Shown: one piece after another, positions 14,096 to 22,069 of the stretch
How the letters are laid out: each line of letters begins with the position of its first letter
Position numbering within the stretch: position 1 is the stretch's first letter
Source: Prevotella sp.
Lineage (GTDB): Bacteria > Bacteroidota > Bacteroidia > Bacteroidales > Bacteroidaceae
DNA length: 64,000 bases
Assembly (NCBI GenBank): GCA_017475005.1
Contig: JAFVGI010000029.1
Coordinates: 1-64,000 of the forward strand
Reading direction: 5' to 3'
Notes under the pieces: generated by a model
The model's input: only the letters and a program-made list of their open reading frames with translations
The model's database searches: none
What the model was told of the DNA's origin: nothing
Made by a program: the position numbers and the translations under genes

Positions 14096-15757
14096 GTGAT
14101 TGTAAAGACGTATTGTGCAGCAGTCAATGGACTGGAGATATCGAAGGTGACGGTTGAGACGAGCCTCACCAATGGACAAAGCCTCACCCTCACAGGCCTC
14201 GGCGACGAAGCTGTAAGGGAAAGCCTGGCCCGCATCAGGACCGCCATGATACATACTGGCTACAAATTCCCCAATAGGGCCATCACCATCAACCTCTCTC
14301 CCGCAAATAAAAAGAAAGAGGGCTCCTCCTACGACCTACCCATCTCCATCGCCATCCTCGCCGCCAACGAAGTCCTCATCCCCACCACCACTGGTTCCAC
14401 CAACGGCACTACCACTGGCACCCCTATAGGTTCCACCACGGGCAACCCTCTTAACGATTACATGATTCTGGGTGAGTTGGGCCTCGATGGCTCCTTAAAA
14501 CCTATCATCGGTGCTCTTCCGATTGCTCTCCTTGCCAAAAAAGAAAAATTCAAGGGTATCATCCTCCCCAAGGAGAACGAGAAGGAGGCTGCCGTGGTTT
14601 CTGGTATCGACGTCTATGGTATGTCAACTCTTGACGAGGTGATAAATTTCATCAAAGGCATAAATACTCCAGAACCCTTAAAACTGGACATCAACGAGCT
14701 TTTTGCACAGCAGCAGGGAAAATTTGATATTGACTTTGCAGACGTCAAGGGTCAACAGCAGGTAAAGAGGGCTCTTGAGATTGCTGCGGCAGGCGGCCAC
14801 AACGTAATCATGATAGGCCCTCCTGGCAGTGGCAAGAGTATGATGGCAAAGCGTCTGCCCACCATCTTGCCTCCACTTTCGCTGAACGAAAGTCTTGAAA
14901 CAACCCAAATACACTCCATCGCAGGAAAGATGAATCCTGACCAGTCGCTCATCTTCCAGCGTCCATTCCGTTCTCCTCATCACACCATCTCGCAGGTGGC
15001 TCTTGTCGGTGGCGGTACTAATCCGCAGCCTGGGGAGATATCCTTGGCCCATAATGGAGTTTTATTCATGGACGAATTGCCAGAGCTTCCACGCTCAGTC
15101 CTTGAGGTACTTCGTCAACCTCTCGAAGACAGGAAAATCACCATCAGCCGTGCAAAGTATAATGTGGAATATCCGTGTTCTTTCATGTTCGTGGCTTCGA
15201 TGAACCCATGTCCTTGCGGATATTATGGCGACCCGACACATCAGTGTAACTGCACCCCAGGACAAATCAGCCGTTACCTCTCAAAGATAAGCGGTCCGTT
15301 GCTGGATCGTATCGACATACATTGTGAGATCCAGGCTGTGCCATTCTCCCAACTCTCACAGATGCAGCCAGGCGAACCCTCTGCTTCGATTCGTGAAAGG
15401 GTGGTGAAGGCTCGTAAGATACAGGAGAAACGCTTTGGCGATTATTACAAGAGTCTCGACTCTTCAGACCCTGACTATACCCCCAACAGTCTTCGCCAAC
15501 GCATTCACTGCAATGCCATGATGACGGAGAAGATGTTGCGCCTTTTTGCGCAACCAGACGAGGCATCGCTTGATATGCTTCGCATGGCGATGGAACGTCT
15601 GAAGCTCTCAGCCCGTGCCTACGGACGCATTCTGAAGGTGGCTCGTACCATTGCCGACCTCGACGGCTCAGAGAAAATCCTGAGCCAGCATATTGCGGAG
15701 GCTATAGGTTATCGTAACCTTGACAGGGGCGATTGGGCGGAGAGAGGGACTGTGTAA
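14096..15757 (+). CDS. comM: YifB/ComM-family magnesium-chelatase-like AAA+ ATPase
   Basis: ComM-type helicases promote branch migration during recombination of incoming DNA in transformable bacteria. 553 residues from a GTG at 14096 (VKTYCAAVNGLEISKV). The N-terminal LonC-like domain (about 1-190) has GLGDEAVRESLARIRTA and INLSPAN. The AAA+ domain has Walker A GPPGSGKS near residue 241, FRSPHHTIS, and Walker B LFMDELPE. A zinc-type CPCGYYGDPTHQCNC follows, then the C-terminal lid with ARAYGRILKVARTIADL. Residues about 97-117 (PTTTGSTNGTTTGTPIGSTTG) are a low-complexity insertion before the conserved MILGELGLDG. The rest fits the family. Confidence 0.92.
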   Translation: MIVKTYCAAVNGLEISKVTVETSLTNGQSLTLTGLGDEAVRESLARIRTAMIHTGYKFPNRAITINLSPANKKKEGSSYDLPISIAILAANEVLIPTTTGSTNGTTTGTPIGSTTGNPLNDYMILGELGLDGSLKPIIGALPIALLAKKEKFKGIILPKENEKEAAVVSGIDVYGMSTLDEVINFIKGINTPEPLKLDINELFAQQQGKFDIDFADVKGQQQVKRALEIAAAGGHNVIMIGPPGSGKSMMAKRLPTILPPLSLNESLETTQIHSIAGKMNPDQSLIFQRPFRSPHHTISQVALVGGGTNPQPGEISLAHNGVLFMDELPELPRSVLEVLRQPLEDRKITISRAKYNVEYPCSFMFVASMNPCPCGYYGDPTHQCNCTPGQISRYLSKISGPLLDRIDIHCEIQAVPFSQLSQMQPGEPSASIRERVVKARKIQEKRFGDYYKSLDSSDPDYTPNSLRQRIHCNAMMTEKMLRLFAQPDEASLDMLRMAMERLKLSARAYGRILKVARTIADLDGSEKILSQHIAEAIGYRNLDRGDWAERGTV

Positions 15758-15764
15758 AAAAGTT

Positions 15765-15843
15765 TATAGTTGACAGGTGACAGTTGACAGGTCAAAAGTC
15801 AAAGGTCAAAAGTCTAAGGTCACTAACTGCTAACTCTAAAATC
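15765..15843. repeat. Heptamer array between convergent genes
   Basis: GTTGACAG/GTGACAG units followed by AAGTCAA/AGGTCAA/AAGTCTA heptamers fill the gap between comM and the clostripain-like gene. No terminator hairpin is seen. Confidence 0.75.
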
Positions 15844-15847
15844 TACC

Positions 15848-17050
15848 TTATTTTTCTAAAGCGTCTCTGCTGATGGAGAGGGCGCCGTAGTTGTAGTCTT
15901 CGACGACGAATTGGGTGAAGTCGATTCTGTTTTGGGCATTGACCCACTGCGATGATTTCCTGCTGGTGAAGATGCTGTTTTTCTGCGCCTCGACAAAGGC
16001 ATTATAGGTGGCATCGCTCAGATAGTTGTTTTGGTTTTGCTGATACAGGAAACTCTTCAAATCGTATAGGCATGGGTCTGCGAAGGTGTTTTGCTTGTAA
16101 TAGTATATCACATTTGCATATTTGTCATAGGTGACAGGGGCTGTAAGGAGGTTTTGCTTTACCTCCTGCAAAGCGATATTGGCCTTTGCCTGCATGTCAT
16201 CGACATAGTATGTCCTGAGGGCGGAGATGCAGATGGGCTTCGCTGTCTGCTCACAGTATGCCTGATAGGTGGTGAGGAGCTCGTCGCACATCTGCTCGGT
16301 ATTGTCGATGGTGAGGAGGGGGGTAATCTTGTCGTATGGTGCTCCTTCTGCGGGGGTCTCGCAGACAGGGGCGATGATATAGTCGGTGTATTTCTTCAGC
16401 TGGCCTGCGACATCGATGTCCTGCATGAGGCAGCAGTCGAAGAAGATGAACTTGGTGCGTGGCAGATGGCTGATGACAGTGGCGAGGGTGCCGGTGTTTA
16501 TCCACAGCAGGGGCTTTTGGGATGGGGTGGTGTTATAGTCATTGCCATAGGCGTATGCGGGGCGCATGGTGGTGGCGATGGTGTCGGTAGAGACGATGCT
16601 GCCGGTGCCATGACCGCCGAAGACGATGCCGTATTCGTTGGCGGGGTATTTGCCGACTATCCACTGCATGATGGACAGTATGCTGTCGGGATTGGTGGCG
16701 AAGAAGGTGTTGTCCCACTCTCGCACGACGGTCTTCTTGCCGCCTGCCATCTCGGCGATGTATGGCTTCTTGCCGTTGATGTTGGCGAAGACGATGACAT
16801 TATAGTTGGCGGAGATGTTTACAGAACCTGTCCTTATCTCTTCGATGTCTTTTGTGAGATTTGAGGCGAGGGAGTTATTGCCGTCGAAGTATGCTATGAT
16901 GGTGCGCTGTGCGGGGATGACTGGTTCGGGTTCTGGCGATACGTCGGAATCGGAGCAGGCTCCGAGCAAAGCGAGGAGCAAAGTGAAAAGGACCCCATCC
17001 CAACCTTCCCAAGGGAAGGAGCTAAAAGGGAAGAATTTTATTTTTTTCAT
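15848..17050 (-). CDS. Clostripain-family (C11) cysteine protease, lipoprotein
   Basis: 400 residues from ATG 17050; an ATG at 17092 would add 14 residues read from leader repeats and is rejected. The N-terminus is a lipoprotein signal ending LLLALLGAC, so the protein is likely exported and lipidated. Its h-region is preceded by SSFPWEGWDGV, which is read from a 29-base copy of the window's hairpin repeat (16991-17019). The C11 fold is supported by RTIIAYFDGNNSLASNL, GIVFGGHGTG with His147 and FIFFDCCLMQDIDVA with Cys206/207 as the catalytic pair. C11 enzymes cleave after Arg or Lys. Physiological target unknown. The gene stands alone, with element copy B 50 bases upstream. Confidence 0.85.
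   Translation of the reverse strand: MKKIKFFPFSSFPWEGWDGVLFTLLLALLGACSDSDVSPEPEPVIPAQRTIIAYFDGNNSLASNLTKDIEEIRTGSVNISANYNVIVFANINGKKPYIAEMAGGKKTVVREWDNTFFATNPDSILSIMQWIVGKYPANEYGIVFGGHGTGSIVSTDTIATTMRPAYAYGNDYNTTPSQKPLLWINTGTLATVISHLPRTKFIFFDCCLMQDIDVAGQLKKYTDYIIAPVCETPAEGAPYDKITPLLTIDNTEQMCDELLTTYQAYCEQTAKPICISALRTYYVDDMQAKANIALQEVKQNLLTAPVTYDKYANVIYYYKQNTFADPCLYDLKSFLYQQNQNNYLSDATYNAFVEAQKNSIFTSRKSSQWVNAQNRIDFTQFVVEDYNYGALSISRDALEK
16991..17019 (-). repeat. 30-bp hairpin repeat inside the protease signal peptide
   Basis: Reverse-strand copy: CCTTCCC-TT-GGGAAGG followed by TTGGGATGGGGTC, one base shorter than the copies at 13389 and 17344. It is read in frame as FPWEGWDGV. Confidence 0.85.
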
Positions 17051-17100
17051 TTTTTCTATTTTTTTTTGAACACGAATTTCACAAATCGACACGAATTTTT

Positions 17101-17286
17101 TTTAACAAAAACCATAAAAACCCTTTCTCAGTCTTGAAGCTCTTGCAGAGCTTTTGTGCCAAGTGCTACGCCTTTGTCTTTAAAAGCGAGCTTTTACGCC
17201 ACAGTCATACCACTTTTCACATCCACTTACGTGGTTCAAGCCCTCGAAAGAAAAACCCTCGGCTTTGCCGAGAAAAACATTTTTTC
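17101..17286 (-). repeat. Structured element of about 180 bp, copy B, upstream of the C11 protease
   Basis: Read on the minus strand it begins AAAATGTTTTTC, hairpin TCGGCAAAGCCGA, GGGTTTTTCTTT, and ends AAAGGGTTTTTATGG then TTTTTGTTAAA, as copy A does. The outer arms CTTTC...TTGAA and TTCAA...GAAAG pair at both ends with a mismatched middle. Internal hairpins are present but their sequence differs from copy A (for example AAGCTCTGCAAGAGCTT). It ends 50 bases before the protease start. No open frame is credible inside it. Confidence 0.7.
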
Positions 17287-17373
17287 AACTCAACACTCTA
17301 CACTCTAACCTCTACACTCTAACCTCTACACTCTCAACTTTCTCCTTCCCCTTGGGAAGGTCGGGATGGGGTC
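17287..17373. repeat. CACTCTA/ACCTCTA heptamers and third copy of the 30-bp hairpin repeat
   Basis: At least six heptamers (17295-17337) precede a full copy of the 30-bp repeat (17344-17373). The T and C of the TGA stop codon of the next minus-strand gene (17372-17374) overlap the end of the repeat. Confidence 0.85.
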
Positions 17374-18262
17374 ATCGCCTGAAGTATTTCGTTACTGCGT
17401 AGTAGCAGTAGGCGCCGAGGAGGGGATAGCCGATGTGGTAGAGGGTGGATATGGAGAAGACGATGTAGAGCAGGGAACAGACTGCGAGGAGGCTGAAGAG
17501 ATAGAGGATGGCTTCTTCTGCGGGCAGCTTGTGACGCACATCATCGACTGTCGCTATGCCCACTATCAGCATCGCCCATACTGACGATATGAAGACTCCC
17601 AGGATGGGGGACATCACAAAGGGATTGATGGAGGGATGAAAATAGAAATGCTGCCATGTATCAGGCGCAAACATCTGCAGCGAGGCATAGAACGTGGCAG
17701 AGCATGCCACAATGATGCACAGCAGGGTAGGATAGAAGGAGTCGATATCGCGCAGATGCACGAGATGGCTTTTCTTCAGCGTGCTGAGCCTCATGATATA
17801 TATGGCCGCCATGATGACCACCAGTATCATCGCCAGCATGACGTGTGTGCGGGAGAAGAACATGATAAACTGTGATATAGGATCTGTCGGCACCACCGAG
17901 GCAAGCATCTCCTTCTCGTGTATCCATCCCAGACGTCCCTGCTCGCTGACCACCTGCACCCACACAGAGTCGATGCTGTCCTGCGGCAGGATATTGATGT
18001 CTGACACTGCCAGATGCTGATTCCTGGCTATGGAGAAGGAATCGGTCTGCAGCTGCGACACATGTTCCTCGGGCTGCTGTGAGATGAGTATGATGCTGTC
18101 GCTGTTCACCACAAAGTTATACCCCACAGAATAGTGGTGGCTACCCTCAAGAAAGAGGGTGTCCTTCTCAGTGTCCTCATCGAACGTATGGAGACGCTCA
18201 CGATAACATGACGTCATCGTGGTGAGCAGCAGCAGTGCCGCTATCGCATGATATATCTTCAT
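17372..18262 (-). CDS. Membrane lipoprotein with SH3-like domain
   Basis: 296 residues from ATG 18262, chosen because MKIYHAIAALLLLTTMTSC forms a clean lipoprotein signal with Cys19. Longer frames run back into the U32 gene. After the lipidated N-terminus comes a beta-rich stretch with VWVQVVSEQGRLGWIHEKEM, typical of bacterial SH3-like domains (about 90-140). Then follow four or five membrane segments (about 155-295, for example VMLAMILVVIMAAIYIM and LFSLLAVCSLLYIVFSI). No catalytic residues are seen. The gene follows the U32 gene with a 17-base gap and is probably co-transcribed with it. Function unknown, possibly envelope sensing. Its stop codon is formed at the edge of an inserted repeat. 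Confidence 0.7.
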   Translation of the reverse strand: MKIYHAIAALLLLTTMTSCYRERLHTFDEDTEKDTLFLEGSHHYSVGYNFVVNSDSIILISQQPEEHVSQLQTDSFSIARNQHLAVSDINILPQDSIDSVWVQVVSEQGRLGWIHEKEMLASVVPTDPISQFIMFFSRTHVMLAMILVVIMAAIYIMRLSTLKKSHLVHLRDIDSFYPTLLCIIVACSATFYASLQMFAPDTWQHFYFHPSINPFVMSPILGVFISSVWAMLIVGIATVDDVRHKLPAEEAILYLFSLLAVCSLLYIVFSISTLYHIGYPLLGAYCYYAVTKYFRR

Positions 18263-18454
18263 CGCATGAAACATACTACTTATCGCATGATATACATTTC
18301 GCATTGTTTGCAGTCGAATTTTATTTTGAATGACTTCCCATCTGCCAGATGCAGTGTCAGCGGCTCGCGCCAGGGTGCCTTCCTGCCGCCCTTGGTGCAA
18401 TAGCCCAACTCATGCCGCAGGCAGTAGCGGGAGAATATGAGCTCCTGGGGAGCT

Positions 18455-18640
18455 GATAGTTTAGAGTTGAGAGTGTAGAGTTTAGAGGCAGTGGAGAGTT
18501 TAGAGTTTAGAGTGGAGAGTTTAGAGGCAGCGGAAAGTTGAGAGTTGACAGTTGAGAATTGACAATTGACAATTGATAATTCTTTTAGTCGGCCTGTGGC
18601 CTTTGTAAAAGCGTCACAAGTGCCGAGCGGAGAATTATTT
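18455..18640. repeat. Heptamer array and 56-bp element copy 2 inside the U32 gene
   Basis: GTTTAGA/GTGTAGA and AATTGAC heptamers (18455-18578) are followed by the 56-bp element (18579-18635), bordered by AATTCT and AGAATT. On the coding strand it is read without a stop as NSPLGTCDAFTKATGRLKEL followed by SIVNCQFSTVNSQLS-like repeats. Confidence 0.8.
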
Positions 18641-19807
18641 TTTTCACCTTTCACGTTTTCCAGGCATTGGCGGCGGAGGGTTGTGAGGTGGCTGCTGGGG
18701 ATGAAGGGTGTTTCCACCTGGGTGTTTATCTGCAGCTGCACTACATTATATATCGTTCCGCCGGCTTTGGTGAGTTGTCTGCGGATATTGTCCTCCTGCG
18801 GTGTGTTGGCCTTCTGGTACTCGTATGGCATGGTGGCAGTGCCGTTATGTCCATGTTCGTCGGTGACAGAGAGCTGCAGCTCCGTGGGGGTGACAGTGAA
18901 TGTCATGCTGAGCATTACCTTTCTCTCGGAAGAGGGCTTTGAGAGCTGCTTCTGGAATGTCTGGTCGTAGTTGCGGTAGAGGACAGTCCCGGGTGTTATG
19001 CCAGCAGGCATCTTATGCGGAAAAATCCTGTTGCCCTCTGCCTTATTCACGCGAAAACCTATCAGCTTTCCCTGTGGAGAGAAGAAGCACATACCATCGC
19101 CATTGGCAAATGATGTGACAGAAGAGACATTGAAGCTGTTGCCCCGAATCTCCTTCACCTTCCCCACATACTCGCCTATGGACTTAGGGGTAAGGAAAGA
19201 CGCCTGACCAGCACATCGGCCATCGGCAAAATAGGTGGTAAAGCCTCTGTTGAAACTCTTGTGGATATCGGGCTGAAAGGTGTAGGAGCATCTTCCCATC
19301 GAAGCACGCTGATAGCGGTCAGGATGGGCGCTGATGATGCTGTTGAGTTTTTGGGAATAGGCTGCTGTGACATTCTTTACATAGTCAGCATCCTTCAGGC
19401 GTCCCTCAATCTTGAAAGAGACAGCTCCTGCCTCCACCAGTCGCTCCAGGTTGTCGAGCTGTGCAAAATCCTTCAGTGAGAGCAGATGCTTATCCTGTTC
19501 TATGACATTTCCGTCAGCATCCTTCAGCGTAAAAGGCAGTCGGCAGAACTGTGCGCACTCCCCACGGTTGGCACTGCGTCCGAAGCAATACTCCGAGGCA
19601 TAGCAGCGTCCTGAATAGCTGACGCACAGGGCACCATGCACGAAGACCTCCAGCTCCACCTCAGGCACTGCCTTGTGGATGGCAGCAATCTCTTGGATGG
19701 ACAGCTCCCTTGCCAGCACTACTCTGCGAAAGCCCATCTGTGCCAGCTGCTGCACCTTCTCGACGGTGCGGTTGTCGGTTTGGGTGGAAGCATGAAAACT
19801 TACGTTT

Positions 19808-19878
19808 TCAAGTGAAGAGTGAAGAGTGAAGAGTTTTGGGAATTATGAATTATGAATTTTGAATTATGAATTATATCA
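19808..19878. repeat. Frame-breaking heptamer array in the U32 gene
   Basis: Three GTGAAGA units are followed by four ATTATGA/ATTTTGA units. This array separates the two halves of the U32 gene and carries stops in both relevant frames. Confidence 0.8.
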
Positions 19879-20173
19879 AGCAGTCTGAGGTCTTGGATGA
19901 GGATGGCATCGGCTCCGGCGGCGGTGACGTCGAGGCACAGCTGTGCTGCTTCGTCGAGTTCGTCGTCATGGAGCAGGGTATTGACAGTGACATAAACCTT
20001 GGCATCAAACTGATGGGCATAGTCACAAAGTGTAGCAATATCCTCTACACTATTATCTGCTGCTGCCCTGGCACCAAAACGTGTGGCACCGATGTACACA
20101 GCATCAGCACCATGGTCGATAGCAGCAATGCCGCATTCGAGGTTTTTGGCAGGGGAAAGAAGCTCGAGCTTTG

Positions 20174-21358
20174 TCAAATCCTATTGATTTTGCGTCTTAT
20201 GATAATAGCATTCAGTATGGTAACAATGAGGAACAGTATTACTCCAAGTTCTATGGCATGCGCCAGGGAACCATGGGAAATCTCAGGATAGAGCGCCTGT
20301 ATTGTTGTCATATAATAATTCCGGATGAGCACCACAGCGATGATGGCGATGGCGAGGACAATGATGTTCAGGCCCATGGTAAGCAGTTGATAAGGCAGAG
20401 CCACGCGAGCGCGTCTGTAGCCGATGAGCAGGAGGTTCTGGAGCTTTTCGGTATTCTTCTGCACAAGGAGGTATATGCTCAGCATGAGGATATAGAAGCT
20501 CAGGGTGCTTATGATGAGTCCGATGACCATTACCAGCATTACGATGAGTCGCAGGAAGTATGTTGTCTTCTCGGCATTCAGGCGGTCACTCTCCATCTCG
20601 AGACCATTCTGCTCAAAGTAAGATGTTATCTTCTCGTCAGCAGGATTGTTCACCTGCATCAGGAGTCGTGTAGAGCGATTCTCCTCCTGAGGTGCAAACT
20701 TCTTGTTGCTCCAGTCGATGAAGGCCTGTGGCACAAGGACGGCATTCAGGGTAGAAGAGAATGCCACCACCTTGCCCTTGAAGGTCTGCTGCTGACCATT
20801 GCCATGAGCATATATCTGCACGATGATAGAGTTCATGAGGCTCTCTGAAATCTGTGGCAGGGAGCGTTGCTGTGCAATGCTGAAGTTATACATATTGATA
20901 TATGTGCGCGGGAGGATGATAGGCACTGTCTCGTCACCATCCACATACTTCCAGTCGGACATATTGATGTCGATAAACTCATCGGGCACACTCTCGAAGA
21001 ACATCTCGGCATTTGCCAAAGGAGTGTCGCCGATGGCGAGGCTGACACTAATCTTATAGTTGGTAGTGGAGAAACAGCCCAGCTTCTCGGTGAAGCTCTG
21101 ACTTCGGAGGTCGTTGATCTCCTGCTCGGAGAAAGAGTTGCTTCGCCCAGAGAGGGTATTTCCCATGCCGATATGCTTTGTCACCATGATATAGTTGGGC
21201 TTCATGAAGGAGTCGCCACTGGTGAAGATGGGCAGCACATCATTATAGAACTGATAGCCTGCAAGGACTATTATCATGCCCACAAGATTTGCAAACACAA
21301 AACCACAGAATTGTCCGATGCTGATATGCTGTCGCAGTAGTTTCCAGAGTAATTTCAT
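20174..21358 (-). CDS. ABC transporter permease, FtsX-like
   Basis: 394 residues. One N-terminal membrane helix (ISIGQFCGFVFANLVGMIIVLAGY, about 12-38) is followed by a large periplasmic domain (about 45-265) and three C-terminal helices (about 272-300, 325-350, 365-388). This is the MacB/LolC/FtsX topology. The gene lies 12 bases after an ATP-binding subunit gene and its stop overlaps the TTG start of the U32 gene (TTGA), so the three are one operon. The substrate cannot be read from sequence; lipoprotein release or peptide export are family-typical options. Confidence 0.8.
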   Translation of the reverse strand: MKLLWKLLRQHISIGQFCGFVFANLVGMIIVLAGYQFYNDVLPIFTSGDSFMKPNYIMVTKHIGMGNTLSGRSNSFSEQEINDLRSQSFTEKLGCFSTTNYKISVSLAIGDTPLANAEMFFESVPDEFIDINMSDWKYVDGDETVPIILPRTYINMYNFSIAQQRSLPQISESLMNSIIVQIYAHGNGQQQTFKGKVVAFSSTLNAVLVPQAFIDWSNKKFAPQEENRSTRLLMQVNNPADEKITSYFEQNGLEMESDRLNAEKTTYFLRLIVMLVMVIGLIISTLSFYILMLSIYLLVQKNTEKLQNLLLIGYRRARVALPYQLLTMGLNIIVLAIAIIAVVLIRNYYMTTIQALYPEISHGSLAHAIELGVILFLIVTILNAIIIRRKINRI

Positions 21359-21370
21359 AGTTGTGGTGTT

Positions 21371-22021
21371 TTAGAGTTTGTAAACCTTATCATAAGGCAG
21401 GTCCATGTGCTTACCGATAGATGTCACAATGACGCAGGCATTCTGCTTGTGAGCCTCCTCCATCATTATCTCGGCCATTATCTGTGAGTTGTTATCGTCG
21501 AGGTGGCTTATGGGTTCATCGACGAGCAGTATGTCGAAAGGCTGCACAAGAGCCCTTATCATTGCCACCCTCTGCTGTTGTCCGAAAGACATCTTGCCGA
21601 TTTTCTGGTCAGCCTTGTCAGGAATGCCCAGGCGCTGGAACCATGTCATTATCTCGTCCTTGCTCCAGTTGGCTTCGCCGGCTGTCAGCTGGCTCTTTAT
21701 CAGGATATTCTCCATTGCCGTCAGTTCGGGGAACAGTCGCAGCTCCTGAAACAGGTGGCTGATGCTGCGCTGGCGTATATCGGCCCATTTGTCGTGGGAG
21801 AACAGGGTGATATCCTGGTTGTCGAAGAGTATGCATCCGGAATAGTCATTGCGATAGCCCAGGATGTAGCTGCAGAAGGTGCTTTTGCCCTTTCCTGATT
21901 CGGCCTCGATGAGGTATAGCTTACCGCGTTCGAATTTTGCTTCGCACTGCCATATCTCGGATGACAGCTCTGTGCCTTCGAACACCCTTGGGGTGACATT
22001 ATGGAATAGTATATTGTTCAT
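21371..22021 (-). CDS. ABC transporter ATP-binding protein (MacB/LolD type)
   Basis: 216 residues, a single ATPase domain. Walker A is EAESGKGKSTF near residue 40, the Q-loop region is HLFQELRLFPELTAMENI, the signature is KMSFGQQQRVAMIRAL and Walker B is ILLVDEPISHLDDNN. The permease gene follows 12 bases later. The N-terminus (NNILFHNVTPRVFEG) lacks a membrane segment. The signature and MacB-like loop place it with lipoprotein or drug export systems that have FtsX-like permeases. Leader and upstream gap contain TTTAACC heptamers (22022-22072). Confidence 0.85.
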   Translation of the reverse strand: MNNILFHNVTPRVFEGTELSSEIWQCEAKFERGKLYLIEAESGKGKSTFCSYILGYRNDYSGCILFDNQDITLFSHDKWADIRQRSISHLFQELRLFPELTAMENILIKSQLTAGEANWSKDEIMTWFQRLGIPDKADQKIGKMSFGQQQRVAMIRALVQPFDILLVDEPISHLDDNNSQIMAEIMMEEAHKQNACVIVTSIGKHMDLPYDKVYKL

Positions 22022-22069
22022 TCTTTAAGCTTTAAGTTTTAAGCTTTAACCGTCTTTAACCTTTAACCG

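Larger units (their letters stand above)
18280..20177 (-). pseudogene. Peptidase U32 family gene, frameshifted by repeat insertion
   Basis: The first part (20177-19803, TTG start, LTKLELLSPAKNLECGIAAI) and the second (from about 19842 to 18280, joining at SFHASTQTDNRTVEKVQQLA) together make one U32 protein of the TrhP/RlhA/YegQ type. These proteins act in tRNA or rRNA hydroxylation or collagen breakdown. The conserved Cys cluster GRCYASEYCFGRSANRGECAQ and the end CLRHELGYC are present. Between RLLD and NVSFHAS, a repeat of about 75 bases (TTCATAA and GTGAAGA heptamers) was inserted. It shifts the frame by -1 and places a TAA at 19800-19802. A second, in-frame insertion (18455-18640) adds about 65 residues near the C-terminus. 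A sequencing error in the array or efficient recoding would restore it; otherwise it is inactive. Confidence 0.75.

Noticed and set aside
16091..16864. 257-codon plus-strand frame
   Set aside because: It lies entirely opposite the C11 protease, whose catalytic motifs are intact on the minus strand.
19803..19842. Programmed -1 frameshifting in the U32 gene
   Set aside because: No canonical X-XXY-YYZ slippery site in the correct frame is visible near the array; simple disruption is more likely.
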